DNA from: Pseudarthrobacter oxydans
GTDB lineage: Bacteria; Actinomycetota; Actinomycetes; Actinomycetales; Micrococcaceae
DNA length: 64,000 bases
Direction of reading: 5' to 3'
Assembly: GCF_030812335.1 (NCBI RefSeq)
Contig: NZ_JAUSSN010000014.1
Coordinates: forward strand, 1-64,000
Made by a program: the position numbers and the translations under genes. A model generated the notes under the pieces. It was given only the letters and a program-made list of their open reading frames with translations. It was not told where the DNA came from and made no database searches. The first letter of the stretch is position 1. Each line of letters starts with the position of its first letter. Shown here in pieces: positions 50,353 through 59,224 of the stretch.

Positions 50353-52617
50353 ATGCAACGGGATTCCGCCCGGACAGCCACGTCTGAGGCCGCCACGTCG
50401 AACAACAAAGTCCGACCCGCGCGCGCCCAGTTCGGCTCTTCCGAAGTGCCTGCCTCACGTGCCACCCAGGACCGGATCGACATTCCGGAATTCGCGCCCA
50501 ACCTGGAGCCGGAGGGCGACTTCAGCCCGGACCGCTTCCTGGACCGCGAACTGAGCTGGCTCTCCTTCAACGCCCGCGTGCTGGAACTCGCCGAAGACCC
50601 GGACCTGCACCTGCTGGAACGGGTCAGCTTCCTGTCCATCTTCGCGTCCAACCTGGACGAGTTCTTTATGGTCCGGGTCGCCGGGCTGAAGCGGCGGATC
50701 GCCACCGGACTGGCCGTCCCCTCGCCCGCCGGGCTCAGCCCGGTGCAGGTCCTGGAGCAGATCGGCGAGGAGGCCCACCGGCTGCAGCAGCGTCACGCCC
50801 GCGTTTACGCCGAGCAGATCCGCCCGGCGCTGGCCTACGAGCACATCCACCTCATGCACTGGGACGAACTCGACTCCCAGGCCAAGGACCAGCTCAGCGC
50901 CATGTTCGCCGAGAAGGTCTTCCCCATCCTGACCCCGCTGGCCGTGGACCCGGCCCACCCCTTCCCGTACATCTCGGGGCTCTCCCTGAACCTCGCCGTC
51001 GTGGTGCGCAACCCGATCAGCGACAAGGAACTCTTCGCCCGCCTCAAGGTCCCGGACCAGCTCCCCCGGCTGATCTCGGTCGACGGCCCGCGCGCCGGCT
51101 CCGTGCCGGGCCGGGTGGCTCGCTTCATCGCCCTTGAGGAAGTCATCGCCGTCCACCTGGACCAGCTCTTCGCCGGGATGGAGGTGCTGGAGCACCACAC
51201 CTTCCGTGTCACCCGCAACGAGGACCTCGAGGTCGAAGAGGACGACGCCGAGAACCTGCTGCAGGCCCTCGAAAAGGAACTGCTGCGCCGCCGCTTCGGC
51301 CCGCCGGTCCGGCTCGAAGTCACCAACGACATCAACCCGAACATCCGGGCGCTGCTGATCCGCGAGCTGGGCGTGGAGGAATCCGAGGTCTACTCGGTCC
51401 CGGCTCCGCTGGATCTGCGCGGGCTCTCGGTCATCGCCGGTATCGACCGCGCCGACCTGCATTACCCCAAGCACGTCCCGCACACCTCCCGGCACCTCAA
51501 CGAGTCCGAAACGTCGAAGGCGGCGAACGTCTTTGCGGCCATGCGGCGCCGGGACATCCTGCTGCACCACCCCTACGACTCGTTCTCCACCTCGGTGCAG
51601 GCGTTCCTGGAGCAGGCGGCCTCGGACCCGAAGGTCCAGGCCATCAAGCAGACGCTGTACCGCACCTCGGGCGACTCCCCGATCGTCGACGCCCTGATTG
51701 ACGCCGCCGAGGCCGGCAAGCAGGTCCTGGCCCTGGTCGAGATCAAGGCCCGCTTCGACGAGCAGGCCAACATCTCCTGGGCCCGGAAGCTGGAGCAGGC
51801 CGGCGTCCACGTGGTCTACGGCATCGTGGGCCTCAAGACCCACTGCAAGCTCTCCCTCGTGGTGCGCCAGGAAGTGGACGGCCTCCGCCGCTACTGCCAC
51901 ATCGGCACCGGCAACTACCACCCGCGCACAGCCCGCTACTACGAGGACCTGGGCCTCCTCACGGCCAATGAGCAGGTGGGCGAGGACCTCTCGAAGCTCT
52001 TCAACCAGCTGTCCGGCTACGCCCCGAAGTCGACCTTCAAGCGGCTGCTGGTGGCCCCCCGGTCGGTGCGGTCGGGACTCATCGACCGGATCGAAACCGA
52101 GATCAGGAACGCCCGGGCGGGCCTCACCGCCCGGGTCCAGATCAAGGTCAACTCGATGGTGGACGAAGCCATCATCGATTCCCTGTACCGGGCGTCCCAG
52201 GCCGGCGTTCCCGTGGACATCATCGTCCGCGGCATCTGCTCCCTGCGACCGGGCGTGCCGGGGCTCAGCGAGAACATCACGGTCCGCTCCGTGCTGGGCC
52301 GGTTCCTGGAGCACTCCCGCGTCTTCGCCTTCGCCAATGCCGGGGACCCGGTGGTCTACATCGGTTCGGCGGACATGATGCACCGCAACCTCGACCGGCG
52401 CGTGGAGGCCCTCGTCCAGCTCACCAGCGGGGACGACACGACCTATGTCATGGACCTGCTGCGCCGCTACATGGATCCGGGCACCGCCAGCTGGCACCTG
52501 GACAACCAGGCGGTCTGGACCCGCCACCACGTCACCGACGACGGGCAGGAGCTCGAAGACATCCAGTCCTGGCTGCTCAACTCCCGCTCGCGGCAGCGTT
52601 CCGCCGGTCTGCGGTAG
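50353..52617 (+). CDS. ppk: Polyphosphate kinase 1
   Basis: This 754-residue enzyme polymerises the gamma-phosphate of ATP into polyphosphate. It has the DRFLDRELSWLSFNARVLEL N-terminal domain, and the catalytic domain with GLKTHCKLSLVVR, where H497 is the autophosphorylated histidine by analogy, and RYCHIGTGNYHP. The first 55 residues are a polar extension. The start follows AGGAGAG; a TAAGGT -10-like box lies about 40 nt upstream. Next to a MutT1 homologue, as in mycobacteria. Confidence 0.96.
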   Translation: MQRDSARTATSEAATSNNKVRPARAQFGSSEVPASRATQDRIDIPEFAPNLEPEGDFSPDRFLDRELSWLSFNARVLELAEDPDLHLLERVSFLSIFASNLDEFFMVRVAGLKRRIATGLAVPSPAGLSPVQVLEQIGEEAHRLQQRHARVYAEQIRPALAYEHIHLMHWDELDSQAKDQLSAMFAEKVFPILTPLAVDPAHPFPYISGLSLNLAVVVRNPISDKELFARLKVPDQLPRLISVDGPRAGSVPGRVARFIALEEVIAVHLDQLFAGMEVLEHHTFRVTRNEDLEVEEDDAENLLQALEKELLRRRFGPPVRLEVTNDINPNIRALLIRELGVEESEVYSVPAPLDLRGLSVIAGIDRADLHYPKHVPHTSRHLNESETSKAANVFAAMRRRDILLHHPYDSFSTSVQAFLEQAASDPKVQAIKQTLYRTSGDSPIVDALIDAAEAGKQVLALVEIKARFDEQANISWARKLEQAGVHVVYGIVGLKTHCKLSLVVRQEVDGLRRYCHIGTGNYHPRTARYYEDLGLLTANEQVGEDLSKLFNQLSGYAPKSTFKRLLVAPRSVRSGLIDRIETEIRNARAGLTARVQIKVNSMVDEAIIDSLYRASQAGVPVDIIVRGICSLRPGVPGLSENITVRSVLGRFLEHSRVFAFANAGDPVVYIGSADMMHRNLDRRVEALVQLTSGDDTTYVMDLLRRYMDPGTASWHLDNQAVWTRHHVTDDGQELEDIQSWLLNSRSRQRSAGLR

Positions 52618-52628
52618 GGGCTCTGGCA

Positions 52629-53606
52629 TTGAGTAGCGATTCACTGGTTGCCGACCAGACAGACCACGCCGACGAAGCCATTGCGGTGGTGGCTGCCGGG
52701 GCGGTGCCGTGGCGCGTTGCCCCGGGCGACAAGGACCAACTCGAGGTCCTGCTGATCCACCGCCCGCGTTATGACGACTGGTCCTGGCCCAAGGGCAAGA
52801 TCGACCCCGGCGAGACGCTGCCCGAGTGCGCCGCCCGCGAGGTCGAGGAGGAAATCGGGCTCAAGGCACCGCTGGGCATCCCGCTGCCGGCCATCCACTA
52901 TCACGTCCCCGTCGGGCTGAAGGTCGTCCACTACTGGGCGGTCGACGTCGACGGGGCCCCCCTCCTGCCCGACGGCAAGGAAGTGGACAGCGTCATGTGG
53001 TGCTCGCCGGAGAAGGCGGCCCGCCTGCTGAGCAACCCCAGCGACGTGGCCCCGCTGGAACACCTGGCGGCCGCCCACGCCCGCGGCGAACTGAAGACCT
53101 GGCCGCTCGTGATCGTCCGCCATGCCAAGGCCAAGCCGCGCTCCTCCTGGTCCAAAGCCGAAGGGGACCGGCCCCTGGCCGTCACCGGGTTGCGGCAGGC
53201 GCAGGCAGTGGGACGGCTGCTGCAGGCCTGGAAGCCCATGCGGATCGTCTCCAGCCCGTGGCTGAGGTGTGTTGCCACCATCGCCCCGTACGCCAAGGCG
53301 TCCGACGCGAAGGTGAAGCTGAATGAAGCCCTGACCGAGCACCGGCACGGCCGCCATCCGCACAAGACGGCCGCCGCCGTCGAGGGCCTCTTCGACAAGC
53401 AGCGGGCCGTGGCCCTGTGCACGCACCGCCCCGCCCTCCCCACCGTGTTCGCCCAGCTCGGCAAGCACATGGGGTCCCGGTTGCGCGCCCTGCTCCCGGA
53501 CTCTGACCCGTTCCTTGCCCCCGGTGAGATCGTCGTGTGCCATGTGGCGCACCACAGCAAAAACAAGGTGGTCGCGGTCGAGCGGTTCAGGCCGTTCGAC
53601 GACTGA
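52629..53606 (+). CDS. mutT1: Nudix hydrolase fused to SixA-type histidine phosphatase (MutT1-like)
   Basis: This is a 325-residue two-domain protein. The Nudix box runs from G56 to L78 (G56KIDPGE ... REVEEEIGL), complete in all consensus positions. The second domain has the phosphatase RHAK motif (R164, H165) and belongs to the histidine-phosphatase superfamily. Mycobacterial MutT1 has the same fusion, hydrolyses 8-oxo-(d)GTP and diadenosine polyphosphates, and also lies near ppk. The start is TTG, 11 nt after the ppk stop codon, with GTAGGGG upstream. Confidence 0.93.
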   Translation: MSSDSLVADQTDHADEAIAVVAAGAVPWRVAPGDKDQLEVLLIHRPRYDDWSWPKGKIDPGETLPECAAREVEEEIGLKAPLGIPLPAIHYHVPVGLKVVHYWAVDVDGAPLLPDGKEVDSVMWCSPEKAARLLSNPSDVAPLEHLAAAHARGELKTWPLVIVRHAKAKPRSSWSKAEGDRPLAVTGLRQAQAVGRLLQAWKPMRIVSSPWLRCVATIAPYAKASDAKVKLNEALTEHRHGRHPHKTAAAVEGLFDKQRAVALCTHRPALPTVFAQLGKHMGSRLRALLPDSDPFLAPGEIVVCHVAHHSKNKVVAVERFRPFDD

Positions 53607-53611
53607 GGTCC

Positions 53612-53640
53612 TTGACCCTCCACCCTGCCGGCCATAGTTT
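53612..53640 (+). promoter_or_regulatory. Promoter of the membrane protein-GntR operon
   Basis: TTGACC (53612-53617), a 17-nt spacer and TAGTTT (53635-53640) match the consensus well. The start point would lie at about 53647, inside the operator. Confidence 0.65.
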
Positions 53641-53659
53641 GTATCAAACACTTGATACA
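53640..53659 (+). promoter_or_regulatory. Palindromic operator TGTATCAA-N4-TTGATACA
   Basis: A perfect 8-4-8 inverted repeat overlaps the end of the -10 box and the transcription start. It is the expected kind of site for a YtrA-subfamily GntR repressor, and such a gene (55326-55766) is the second gene of this operon, so autoregulation is likely. Confidence 0.8.
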
Positions 53660-53685
53660 TTGCCGCAGAATCTTTGGGGGATTTC

Positions 53686-55329
53686 ATGCCGCTCCAGTCC
53701 AGCCTGCCGCCGCTGCTGCTGCTCGGCCCTCTCCTCGCCGCCGTCGCCGTCTACGTGGTGTTGCGCTGGGTGGTCTGGGCACCGCGGACCGGGACCTCGC
53801 CGGCGTCGGTGTCGGAGCACGCGCTGTGGGTCGGCGTCATCGGCTGGCTGGCGAGCTCCCTCCAGGCGGCGATGAACGTGGGCATCATTCCGGCCAATCC
53901 GTCCGCCGGCGGCGCCCTGACCAGCGCCGGGACGGTCCTGCCGGCTCTGGCGTGGCCGGTCCTGGGCTGCCTGACCGTGCACGCCCTCGGCCAGGTGAGT
54001 TACCCCGGTCCCCGGCGGACGCGGCGGCAGGCCGTGCTGTCGGTCCGGCGCATCCGGGACTTCCTGCCGGGCAGGCTGGCCCTGACCACGGCCGCGATCT
54101 TCCTCACCGCCGCCGCGGCCATCGCCCGCACAGCCGCCCTCCCCGGATTCGCGGCCGTGGCGCCCACCCGGGTCAGCGACGGGGAATACAGCCACTTCAA
54201 CGGCGGCGGTGACGGCCGGATCCCCGGGCCGGACGTGGCCCTCTGGCTGGGAGGGGCCCTGCTGGTGCTGGCCGGCGGGACGTGGCTGGTGTTGTGGCTG
54301 ATCGCCGGCCGCCGCCAGCTGGAGTCCCTGGACGCGGCCGACAACAGCGTGCTGCGGACCATCGCCATGAACCGGCTGCTCCGGACGGTCTCCACGGTGG
54401 CCGCCGGGCTGGCGGCCGTCGCCGGAAACTTCGCGGCCCGGCCCGATCCGGCCCAGGGGATGACGTCCTGGGGGAACCCGGAAGCCCTGGCCTGCGGCGT
54501 GGTCCTGCTCGTCATGTGGGGGTGGCGGCCCCCGCGGCTTGCGACCGCGGGACTGGGCGCCCGGAACCGACCGGAACCGGGGATCGCCGCCGGCCGGCAG
54601 CATCCGGCGGCCCGGCTCGTCTCCTCCCTCGGGGCGCTGCTGGGGCTGGCGGCCGCGGTGCCGCTGCTGACCGGGGCCTTCCTCGCCCAGGCCCTCGCGG
54701 CCGCCGGCTACGGTTTTGCGGGCCTGGTGGCGCTGATGGCCGTATTGGTCCTGCTCGTCATTGCCGCCGGGGAGCTCCTGCTGCAGCACAATTACGGCAC
54801 TCCGGAAGCCCCGCGCGGCTGGCCCCGGCCACCGGTGAGCCCGGCCCTGCTGACCACGGCCGTCCTGGCGCTGCTGGCCTTCCTCGTCGTCCTGCTTGTC
54901 ACGGCACTGGGGCAGGCCCGCCTCGCCGAGGGCCCGGGCTGGGTGCCGGCCGGGCTGCTCACGGCCGGAGTGGGTGCGGTCGCCCTGCCGGTGCTGCTCC
55001 TGGCCCGGCGCCGCCGGGGCGTTGCCGACGCCCCGGCCGGCCTGGACCCCGCCCTGCGCGCCATCACCGTCCACCGGGTGGTGCGGACCCTGGCGGCCGC
55101 CCTCACCGCCCAGGCCGGCGTCCTGCTGCTGACCCAGAGCAACGCCTGGGCGGCCGTGTTGGGCCGGGCCGCCTTCGGGCAGACCGACCCGGCCGCGGCA
55201 ACCTGGTGGCCGGCGATCGCGGCCGGCGCGGTGCTGGGCGTCGCGGCCACGGTCATCGCCGTCATCCCGGTGCGCGGCCCGGCCCGGCCCGCCCCGGCTC
55301 CCCTGCCGAGGACGGACGTCTCCGCGTGA
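53686..55329 (+). CDS. Polytopic membrane protein under GntR control
   Basis: This 547-residue protein has about 12-14 membrane helices. Two cytosolic segments look duplicated: DAADNSVLRTIAMNRLLRTV (about 220-240) and LDPALRAITVHRVVRTLAAA (about 463-483), suggesting an internal repeat. A soluble loop at about 150-180 holds DGEYSHFNGGGDGRIPG. The ATG at 53686 follows GGGGGAT. The nearest theme is the DUF1648-like membrane proteins often paired with GntR regulators, a weak resemblance. Function unknown. Confidence 0.82.
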   Translation: MPLQSSLPPLLLLGPLLAAVAVYVVLRWVVWAPRTGTSPASVSEHALWVGVIGWLASSLQAAMNVGIIPANPSAGGALTSAGTVLPALAWPVLGCLTVHALGQVSYPGPRRTRRQAVLSVRRIRDFLPGRLALTTAAIFLTAAAAIARTAALPGFAAVAPTRVSDGEYSHFNGGGDGRIPGPDVALWLGGALLVLAGGTWLVLWLIAGRRQLESLDAADNSVLRTIAMNRLLRTVSTVAAGLAAVAGNFAARPDPAQGMTSWGNPEALACGVVLLVMWGWRPPRLATAGLGARNRPEPGIAAGRQHPAARLVSSLGALLGLAAAVPLLTGAFLAQALAAAGYGFAGLVALMAVLVLLVIAAGELLLQHNYGTPEAPRGWPRPPVSPALLTTAVLALLAFLVVLLVTALGQARLAEGPGWVPAGLLTAGVGAVALPVLLLARRRRGVADAPAGLDPALRAITVHRVVRTLAAALTAQAGVLLLTQSNAWAAVLGRAAFGQTDPAAATWWPAIAAGAVLGVAATVIAVIPVRGPARPAPAPLPRTDVSA

Positions 55330-55766
55330 CGGCCGGGATCTCCGTGGACCTGGACTCGGCCATACCGGCCTACGAACAGATCCGGGCTCAGATCTCCGCG
55401 CTGATCACCCTCGGAGCACTGGAGCCGGGCACCCGCCTGCCAACGGTCCGGCGCCTTGCCGCGGACCTCGGGATCGCGGCCGGGACCGTCGCCCGGGCCT
55501 TCCGGGAGCTGGAGCAGTCGGGGCTGATCGACACCAGGCGGCGCAACGGCACCGTGGTCGCCGGGACGCCGGCGAACGAAACGCAGGCCGGGGCCCTGGC
55601 CGGCGCTCCCGCGCCGGGCACCGCCGTCGCGGAGGTGACCGCCGCCGTCGAGCACTACATTGCCGAGGGCCGGCGCGCCGGCTTCGACGACGCCGCGCTG
55701 CTGGCAATCCTGCGGACGAAGCTCAGCCAGCAAGACGGATACGGAGCGGCGGCGACTTCTCAGTAG
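55326..55766 (+). CDS. GntR-family repressor, YtrA type
   Basis: This 146-residue regulator has an N-terminal winged helix (about 5-80: IPAYEQIRAQISALITLGAL, then LPTVRRLAADLGIAAGTVAR) and a short C-terminus without ligand-binding domain, which defines the YtrA subfamily. The GTG overlaps the stop codon of the membrane gene (GTGA), so the two are co-translated. It most likely binds the palindrome at 53640-53659. In other YtrA systems cell-wall antibiotics or membrane stress relieve repression; the inducer here is unknown. Confidence 0.92.
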   Translation: MTAGISVDLDSAIPAYEQIRAQISALITLGALEPGTRLPTVRRLAADLGIAAGTVARAFRELEQSGLIDTRRRNGTVVAGTPANETQAGALAGAPAPGTAVAEVTAAVEHYIAEGRRAGFDDAALLAILRTKLSQQDGYGAAATSQ

Positions 55767-55769
55767 ACT
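55764..55769 (+). promoter_or_regulatory. -10 box of a probable leaderless thyA transcript
   Basis: TAGACT, then 6 nt (GGGACC), then the thyA GTG. The box overlaps the end of the GntR gene. No ribosome-binding site is visible. Confidence 0.5.
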
Positions 55770-55775
55770 GGGACC

Positions 55776-56579
55776 GTGAGCATTCCAACCCCCTATGAAG
55801 ACCTGCTGCGCGACGTCCTGGACCACGGCACGCACAAATCAGACCGGACCGGGACGGGGACCCTGAGCGTGTTCGGCCGCCAACTGCGCTTCGACCTCAG
55901 CAAGAGCTTCCCCCTGGTCACCACCAAACGCGTGCACTTCAAGTCCGTCGCCGTGGAGCTGCTCTGGTTCCTCCGCGGGGACACGAACGTGAAATGGATG
56001 CAGGACCAGGGTGTAACCATCTGGAACGAATGGGCCGACGCCGACGGCGAGCTCGGCCCGGTCTACGGCGTCCAGTGGCGCTCCTGGCCCACGCCCGACG
56101 GCGGCCACATCGACCAGATCGCCGAGCTCATCGAGAACCTCAAGAGCAACCCGGACTCCCGCCGGCACATCGTCTCGGCCTGGAACGTCGCCGAGCTCAA
56201 GGACATGGCCCTCCCGCCGTGCCACGCGTTCTTCCAGTTCTATGTGGCCGACGGCAAGCTCTCCTGCCAGCTCTACCAGCGCTCCGCGGACACCTTCCTG
56301 GGCGTGCCGTTTAACATCGCCTCCTACGCCCTGCTGACCTGCATGGTCGCCCAGCAGACCGGCCTGGAGCCGGGCGAATTCGTCTGGACCGGGGGCGACG
56401 TCCACATCTATGACAACCACATGGACCAGGTCCTCAAGCAGCTCGCCCGCGAGCCCTACGAGTCCCCGCAGCTGAGGATCACCCGCAAGCCTGCCTCCAT
56501 CTTCGACTACACCCTCGAGGACTTCGAGGTGGTCGGATACCAGCACCACCCGACGATTAAGGCCCCGATAGCCGTATGA
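55776..56579 (+). CDS. thyA: Thymidylate synthase
   Basis: This 267-residue ThyA methylates dUMP with 5,10-methylene-tetrahydrofolate, producing dTMP and dihydrofolate. The catalytic cysteine is C149 in LPPCHAFFQFYV; YQRSADTFLGVPFNIASYAL and GDVHIYDNH are the dUMP-binding blocks. The start is GTG. It overlaps folA by 4 bp (ATGA), so the enzyme that makes dihydrofolate and the one that recycles it are coupled. Confidence 0.98.
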   Translation: MSIPTPYEDLLRDVLDHGTHKSDRTGTGTLSVFGRQLRFDLSKSFPLVTTKRVHFKSVAVELLWFLRGDTNVKWMQDQGVTIWNEWADADGELGPVYGVQWRSWPTPDGGHIDQIAELIENLKSNPDSRRHIVSAWNVAELKDMALPPCHAFFQFYVADGKLSCQLYQRSADTFLGVPFNIASYALLTCMVAQQTGLEPGEFVWTGGDVHIYDNHMDQVLKQLAREPYESPQLRITRKPASIFDYTLEDFEVVGYQHHPTIKAPIAV

Positions 56580-57163
56580 GCAACGACGACCTCCAGGGCG
56601 CGCCGCCCGCCGACTTCTCCGACACGCTCGCCACCCTGACCGGGCTCGGCGTTGTCTGGGCCCAGACCAGCACCGGTGTCATCGGCAGGGACGGCGGGAT
56701 GCCGTGGCGCCTGCCCGAGGACATGCGGCACTTCACCCGGCTCACCGCAGGCCACCCCGTGATCATGGGCCGCAAGACCTGGGAATCCTTTCCCGACCAG
56801 TACCGCCCCCTGCCCGGCCGGACGAACATCGTCATCACCCGGCAGGAAGAGTGGGGCGGGACCCCGGCGGCGGAAGGCGCCATCGCGGTCAAATCCCTGG
56901 ACGACGCGCTGCTGGAGTCCCAGTTCGCGCCCGGCCACGAGATGGTCTGGATCATCGGCGGCGGCAACATCTACGCGCAGTCCATGGATCTCGCCAACGT
57001 CGCCGTGATCACCACGATCGACGCCACGACGGAGGGCGACACGTTCGCCCCGGACCTGGGCTACGACTGGACCCTGGGCGCGAGCCTGCCGGCCGACGGC
57101 TGGGAAACCGCCGACGACGGCACCCGCTACCGCATCAGCGTGTGGCGCCGGACGGAGGGCTAA
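56576..57163 (+). CDS. folA: Dihydrofolate reductase
   Basis: This 195-residue enzyme reduces dihydrofolate with NADPH. After an extra 20-residue N-terminus, the fold shows GVIGRDGGMPWRLPEDMRHF with catalytic D49, GHPVIMGRKTWESFP and the NADPH loop WIIGGGNIYAQ. It is the trimethoprim target class; no obvious resistance change can be judged by eye. Confidence 0.97.
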   Translation: MSNDDLQGAPPADFSDTLATLTGLGVVWAQTSTGVIGRDGGMPWRLPEDMRHFTRLTAGHPVIMGRKTWESFPDQYRPLPGRTNIVITRQEEWGGTPAAEGAIAVKSLDDALLESQFAPGHEMVWIIGGGNIYAQSMDLANVAVITTIDATTEGDTFAPDLGYDWTLGASLPADGWETADDGTRYRISVWRRTEG

Positions 57164-57167
57164 GAGA

Positions 57168-57386
57168 ATGCTGCAGAAACCCGAAACCCTTTTTGTCCTG
57201 GGCTACATGCTGCTTCCGCTGCTGGCGCTGCTGTCTGCGATCGTGGGGCTGACCATGATCCTGGGCGGCAACAAGATCGTCGGCGCCATCGTGCTCATCG
57301 TCGTCACCCAGGCCTTTGCCTTCGGGGCGTTCTACGCCCTCCGGAAGCGGAAGCACGCGCTGCTCACGGAGCGCAGCGGCGGATAG
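57168..57386 (+). CDS. Two-helix membrane protein after folA
   Basis: This 72-residue protein has two hydrophobic helices (about 8-30 and 36-57) and a basic tail (YALRKRKHALLTERSGG). It begins 4 nt after folA and is therefore probably in the thyA-folA transcript. This small actinobacterial family has no known function. Confidence 0.82.
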   Translation: MLQKPETLFVLGYMLLPLLALLSAIVGLTMILGGNKIVGAIVLIVVTQAFAFGAFYALRKRKHALLTERSGG

Positions 57387-57410
57387 CCGGCTCCGCCTGC
57401 CCGGGCTGAG

Positions 57411-57436
57411 GGCGATGGGGACATCACCCCATCGCC
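57411..57436. other. Inverted repeat after the thyA-folA unit
   Basis: GGCGATGGGG (57411-57420) and CCCCATCGCC (57427-57436) form a perfect 10-bp stem with a 6-nt loop, 24 nt after the last gene. It lacks a T-run but is the likely end of the transcript. A 13-bp palindrome GTGAG-gta-CTCAC follows at 57468-57480, in the promoter region of the next gene. Confidence 0.55.
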
Positions 57437-57544
57437 GGTTGCCGCGGCTCCGGCTACCTTGGTGCAGGTGAGGTACTCACGCCGGAATGCACCAGGTCCC
57501 GGCCGCAGCCGGTTAGGCTGATGCAGGTCTAAGGGGGATGCACG

Positions 57545-58561
57545 ATGGCAGGAAACTTGTGGGGCGCCGACGTCGCCCAGCTGCGCACACTCGCACAACA
57601 GTTCGGCAAGACGTCCGAGACGCTGCTGCAGCAGTCGACCGCGCTGACGTCGGCTATCAACAACAACACCGCCTGGAAGGGTGCCGACGGCGCCCGCTTC
57701 ACGTCCGAGTGGAACAGCAGCCACCGCGCCCTGGTCCAGAAAACAGCCTTCGCGCTCAAGGCAGAGTCCACGCGGCTGACGACGCACGCCGATCAGCAGG
57801 AGAAGGCCAGCAACACCGGCGCCGGGGCAGGCGGCGGAATCTCCGTCATTGCTGCGCGGGTCCCAACTGCCGCCAACCCCTGGGGACCGGACTGGCTCGC
57901 AAAGGGTTCACCCTTCAGGGACGCGTGGGGTCTGCGCGGAGTGTCGAAGGCAGCCCTTGACCTCCCCAAGAATGTTTTCGGTTTGGCCACGATGGCTTCC
58001 AAGGGCCTCGACAACTTCACCGACGCCGCCCGCTGGGCGAAGCTCCCCGCCACGAGCGCCACGTACAACCTGTTGGATTCGGGCACAGACCTCATCGGGC
58101 TCAAGAATCTCCAGAAGTACGTCCCTGCCCTTAACCAGTTCGGTGGTGTCTTCAAAGAGAGCACGTGGCTGTTCAAGGGCCAGGGCGCGGTCCTTGAGAG
58201 TCTGGGCAAGGGCGGGCTCGGCCGTGGTCTGGGCTGGGCCGGTGTGGGCCTGAACGGATTCGACACCGTCAAGAACATTGCAGAGGGCAACGGCCAGGCT
58301 GCCGCGTGGTCGGGCGCCAAGACGGCGCTCGGCGTCGCCTGTTTCCTTCCCCCGCCGGCCGGGACAATCTGTACCGTGGCCAGCGCTGCGATCGCGATCT
58401 ACGAGATCCCGGCGGTCAAGGACTTCGTGAACGGCGCCGCCAGCAATGTCGCGGACACCGTGGCCAGCGCGGTGAAGGACCCGGGCAAATTCGTCGAAGA
58501 CACCGGCAAGAATCTGGCCGACCTCGGCAAAGGCGCCGCCAGCTTCCTGGGCTTCGGATAA
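57545..58561 (+). CDS. WXG-motif type VII secretion target-like protein
   Basis: Residues 1-95 form a helical hairpin with the WXG turn at W44-K45-G46 (NTAWKGADGARF), the mark of type VII (ESX) substrates. The remaining 240 residues are unlike any enzyme I know. They contain Gly/Ala-rich hydrophobic stretches, most clearly about 253-292 (GAKTALGVACFLPPPAGTIC, then VASAAIAIYEI), and a C-terminal amphipathic end. No signal peptide is present. It is the first of a run of five short frames. No ESX core gene (eccC, eccB, mycP) lies in this window. An effector with a membrane-active C-terminus is one reading; a structural or adhesion role is another. Confidence 0.82.
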   Translation: MAGNLWGADVAQLRTLAQQFGKTSETLLQQSTALTSAINNNTAWKGADGARFTSEWNSSHRALVQKTAFALKAESTRLTTHADQQEKASNTGAGAGGGISVIAARVPTAANPWGPDWLAKGSPFRDAWGLRGVSKAALDLPKNVFGLATMASKGLDNFTDAARWAKLPATSATYNLLDSGTDLIGLKNLQKYVPALNQFGGVFKESTWLFKGQGAVLESLGKGGLGRGLGWAGVGLNGFDTVKNIAEGNGQAAAWSGAKTALGVACFLPPPAGTICTVASAAIAIYEIPAVKDFVNGAASNVADTVASAVKDPGKFVEDTGKNLADLGKGAASFLGFG

Positions 58562-58582
58562 ATTCAATTGAAGGGTAACTTC

Positions 58583-59224
58583 GTGACCACCAGCATCGAA
58601 TCCACCGAATCGCCGGACACGGCAGTCGGCTTCGGCTTTGCCGAAATCGCCTACCTGATCCGGAGGTTCGACACCGACGCCGCAAGGAAATCAGCCCAGG
58701 TGCTGCGGCTGGAAGAGGAAGTCCAGGCCGACCAGATCTGCATCGCCGGAGGATCTTCGCTGCTGGGCCGGGGCTTTGCCAGCGTCGATGACGACCTTGA
58801 CCTGGAAGGCCCGGCGGTACCCACCGCGTATGCCTTGTCCCGGGCGGACCGCTGGACCGAAATCAGCCTGGTCGACGGTGAGAAGACAGACACCGTCGTG
58901 CACGTGGAGTCCGACAAGGTGTCTCTGCTGATGCAGCCCCGAACCCTCAGCACGTGGTTCGTCTTTGCCCAGGACCCCGACGTTGCGGGTGCCGACGCCG
59001 AGCTGTCCATCATCGAAGAACATGTCCGGACCCATCCCGGCGGCACGGCGTTCATCCGGGTCAAGACGATCTCCGCCGAAGACCACCTCCTTATCCGCCC
59101 GGACAGCGGCGGCTGGGCGGTCGCCAAGGTGGTCGATCCCGCAGCGGACGTCGACGAAACGACAGGCCTGGACACCCCGGGACTGCTCGCGCGGATTCGG
59201 AAAACCCGCGGGGACGGCGCATGA
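58583..59224 (+). CDS. Unknown cytosolic protein of the WXG locus
   Basis: This 213-residue soluble alpha/beta-looking protein is without membrane segments. It begins FGFAEIAYLIRRFDTDAARK after a short polar lead and contains QICIAGGSSLLGRG. Its size and place next to a WXG gene recall EspG-type type VII chaperones, but I see no decisive motif. The GTG at 58583 is chosen because GAAGGG lies 8 nt upstream; a TTG at 58568 overlaps that site. It overlaps the next gene by 4 bp. Confidence 0.8.
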   Translation: MTTSIESTESPDTAVGFGFAEIAYLIRRFDTDAARKSAQVLRLEEEVQADQICIAGGSSLLGRGFASVDDDLDLEGPAVPTAYALSRADRWTEISLVDGEKTDTVVHVESDKVSLLMQPRTLSTWFVFAQDPDVAGADAELSIIEEHVRTHPGGTAFIRVKTISAEDHLLIRPDSGGWAVAKVVDPAADVDETTGLDTPGLLARIRKTRGDGA

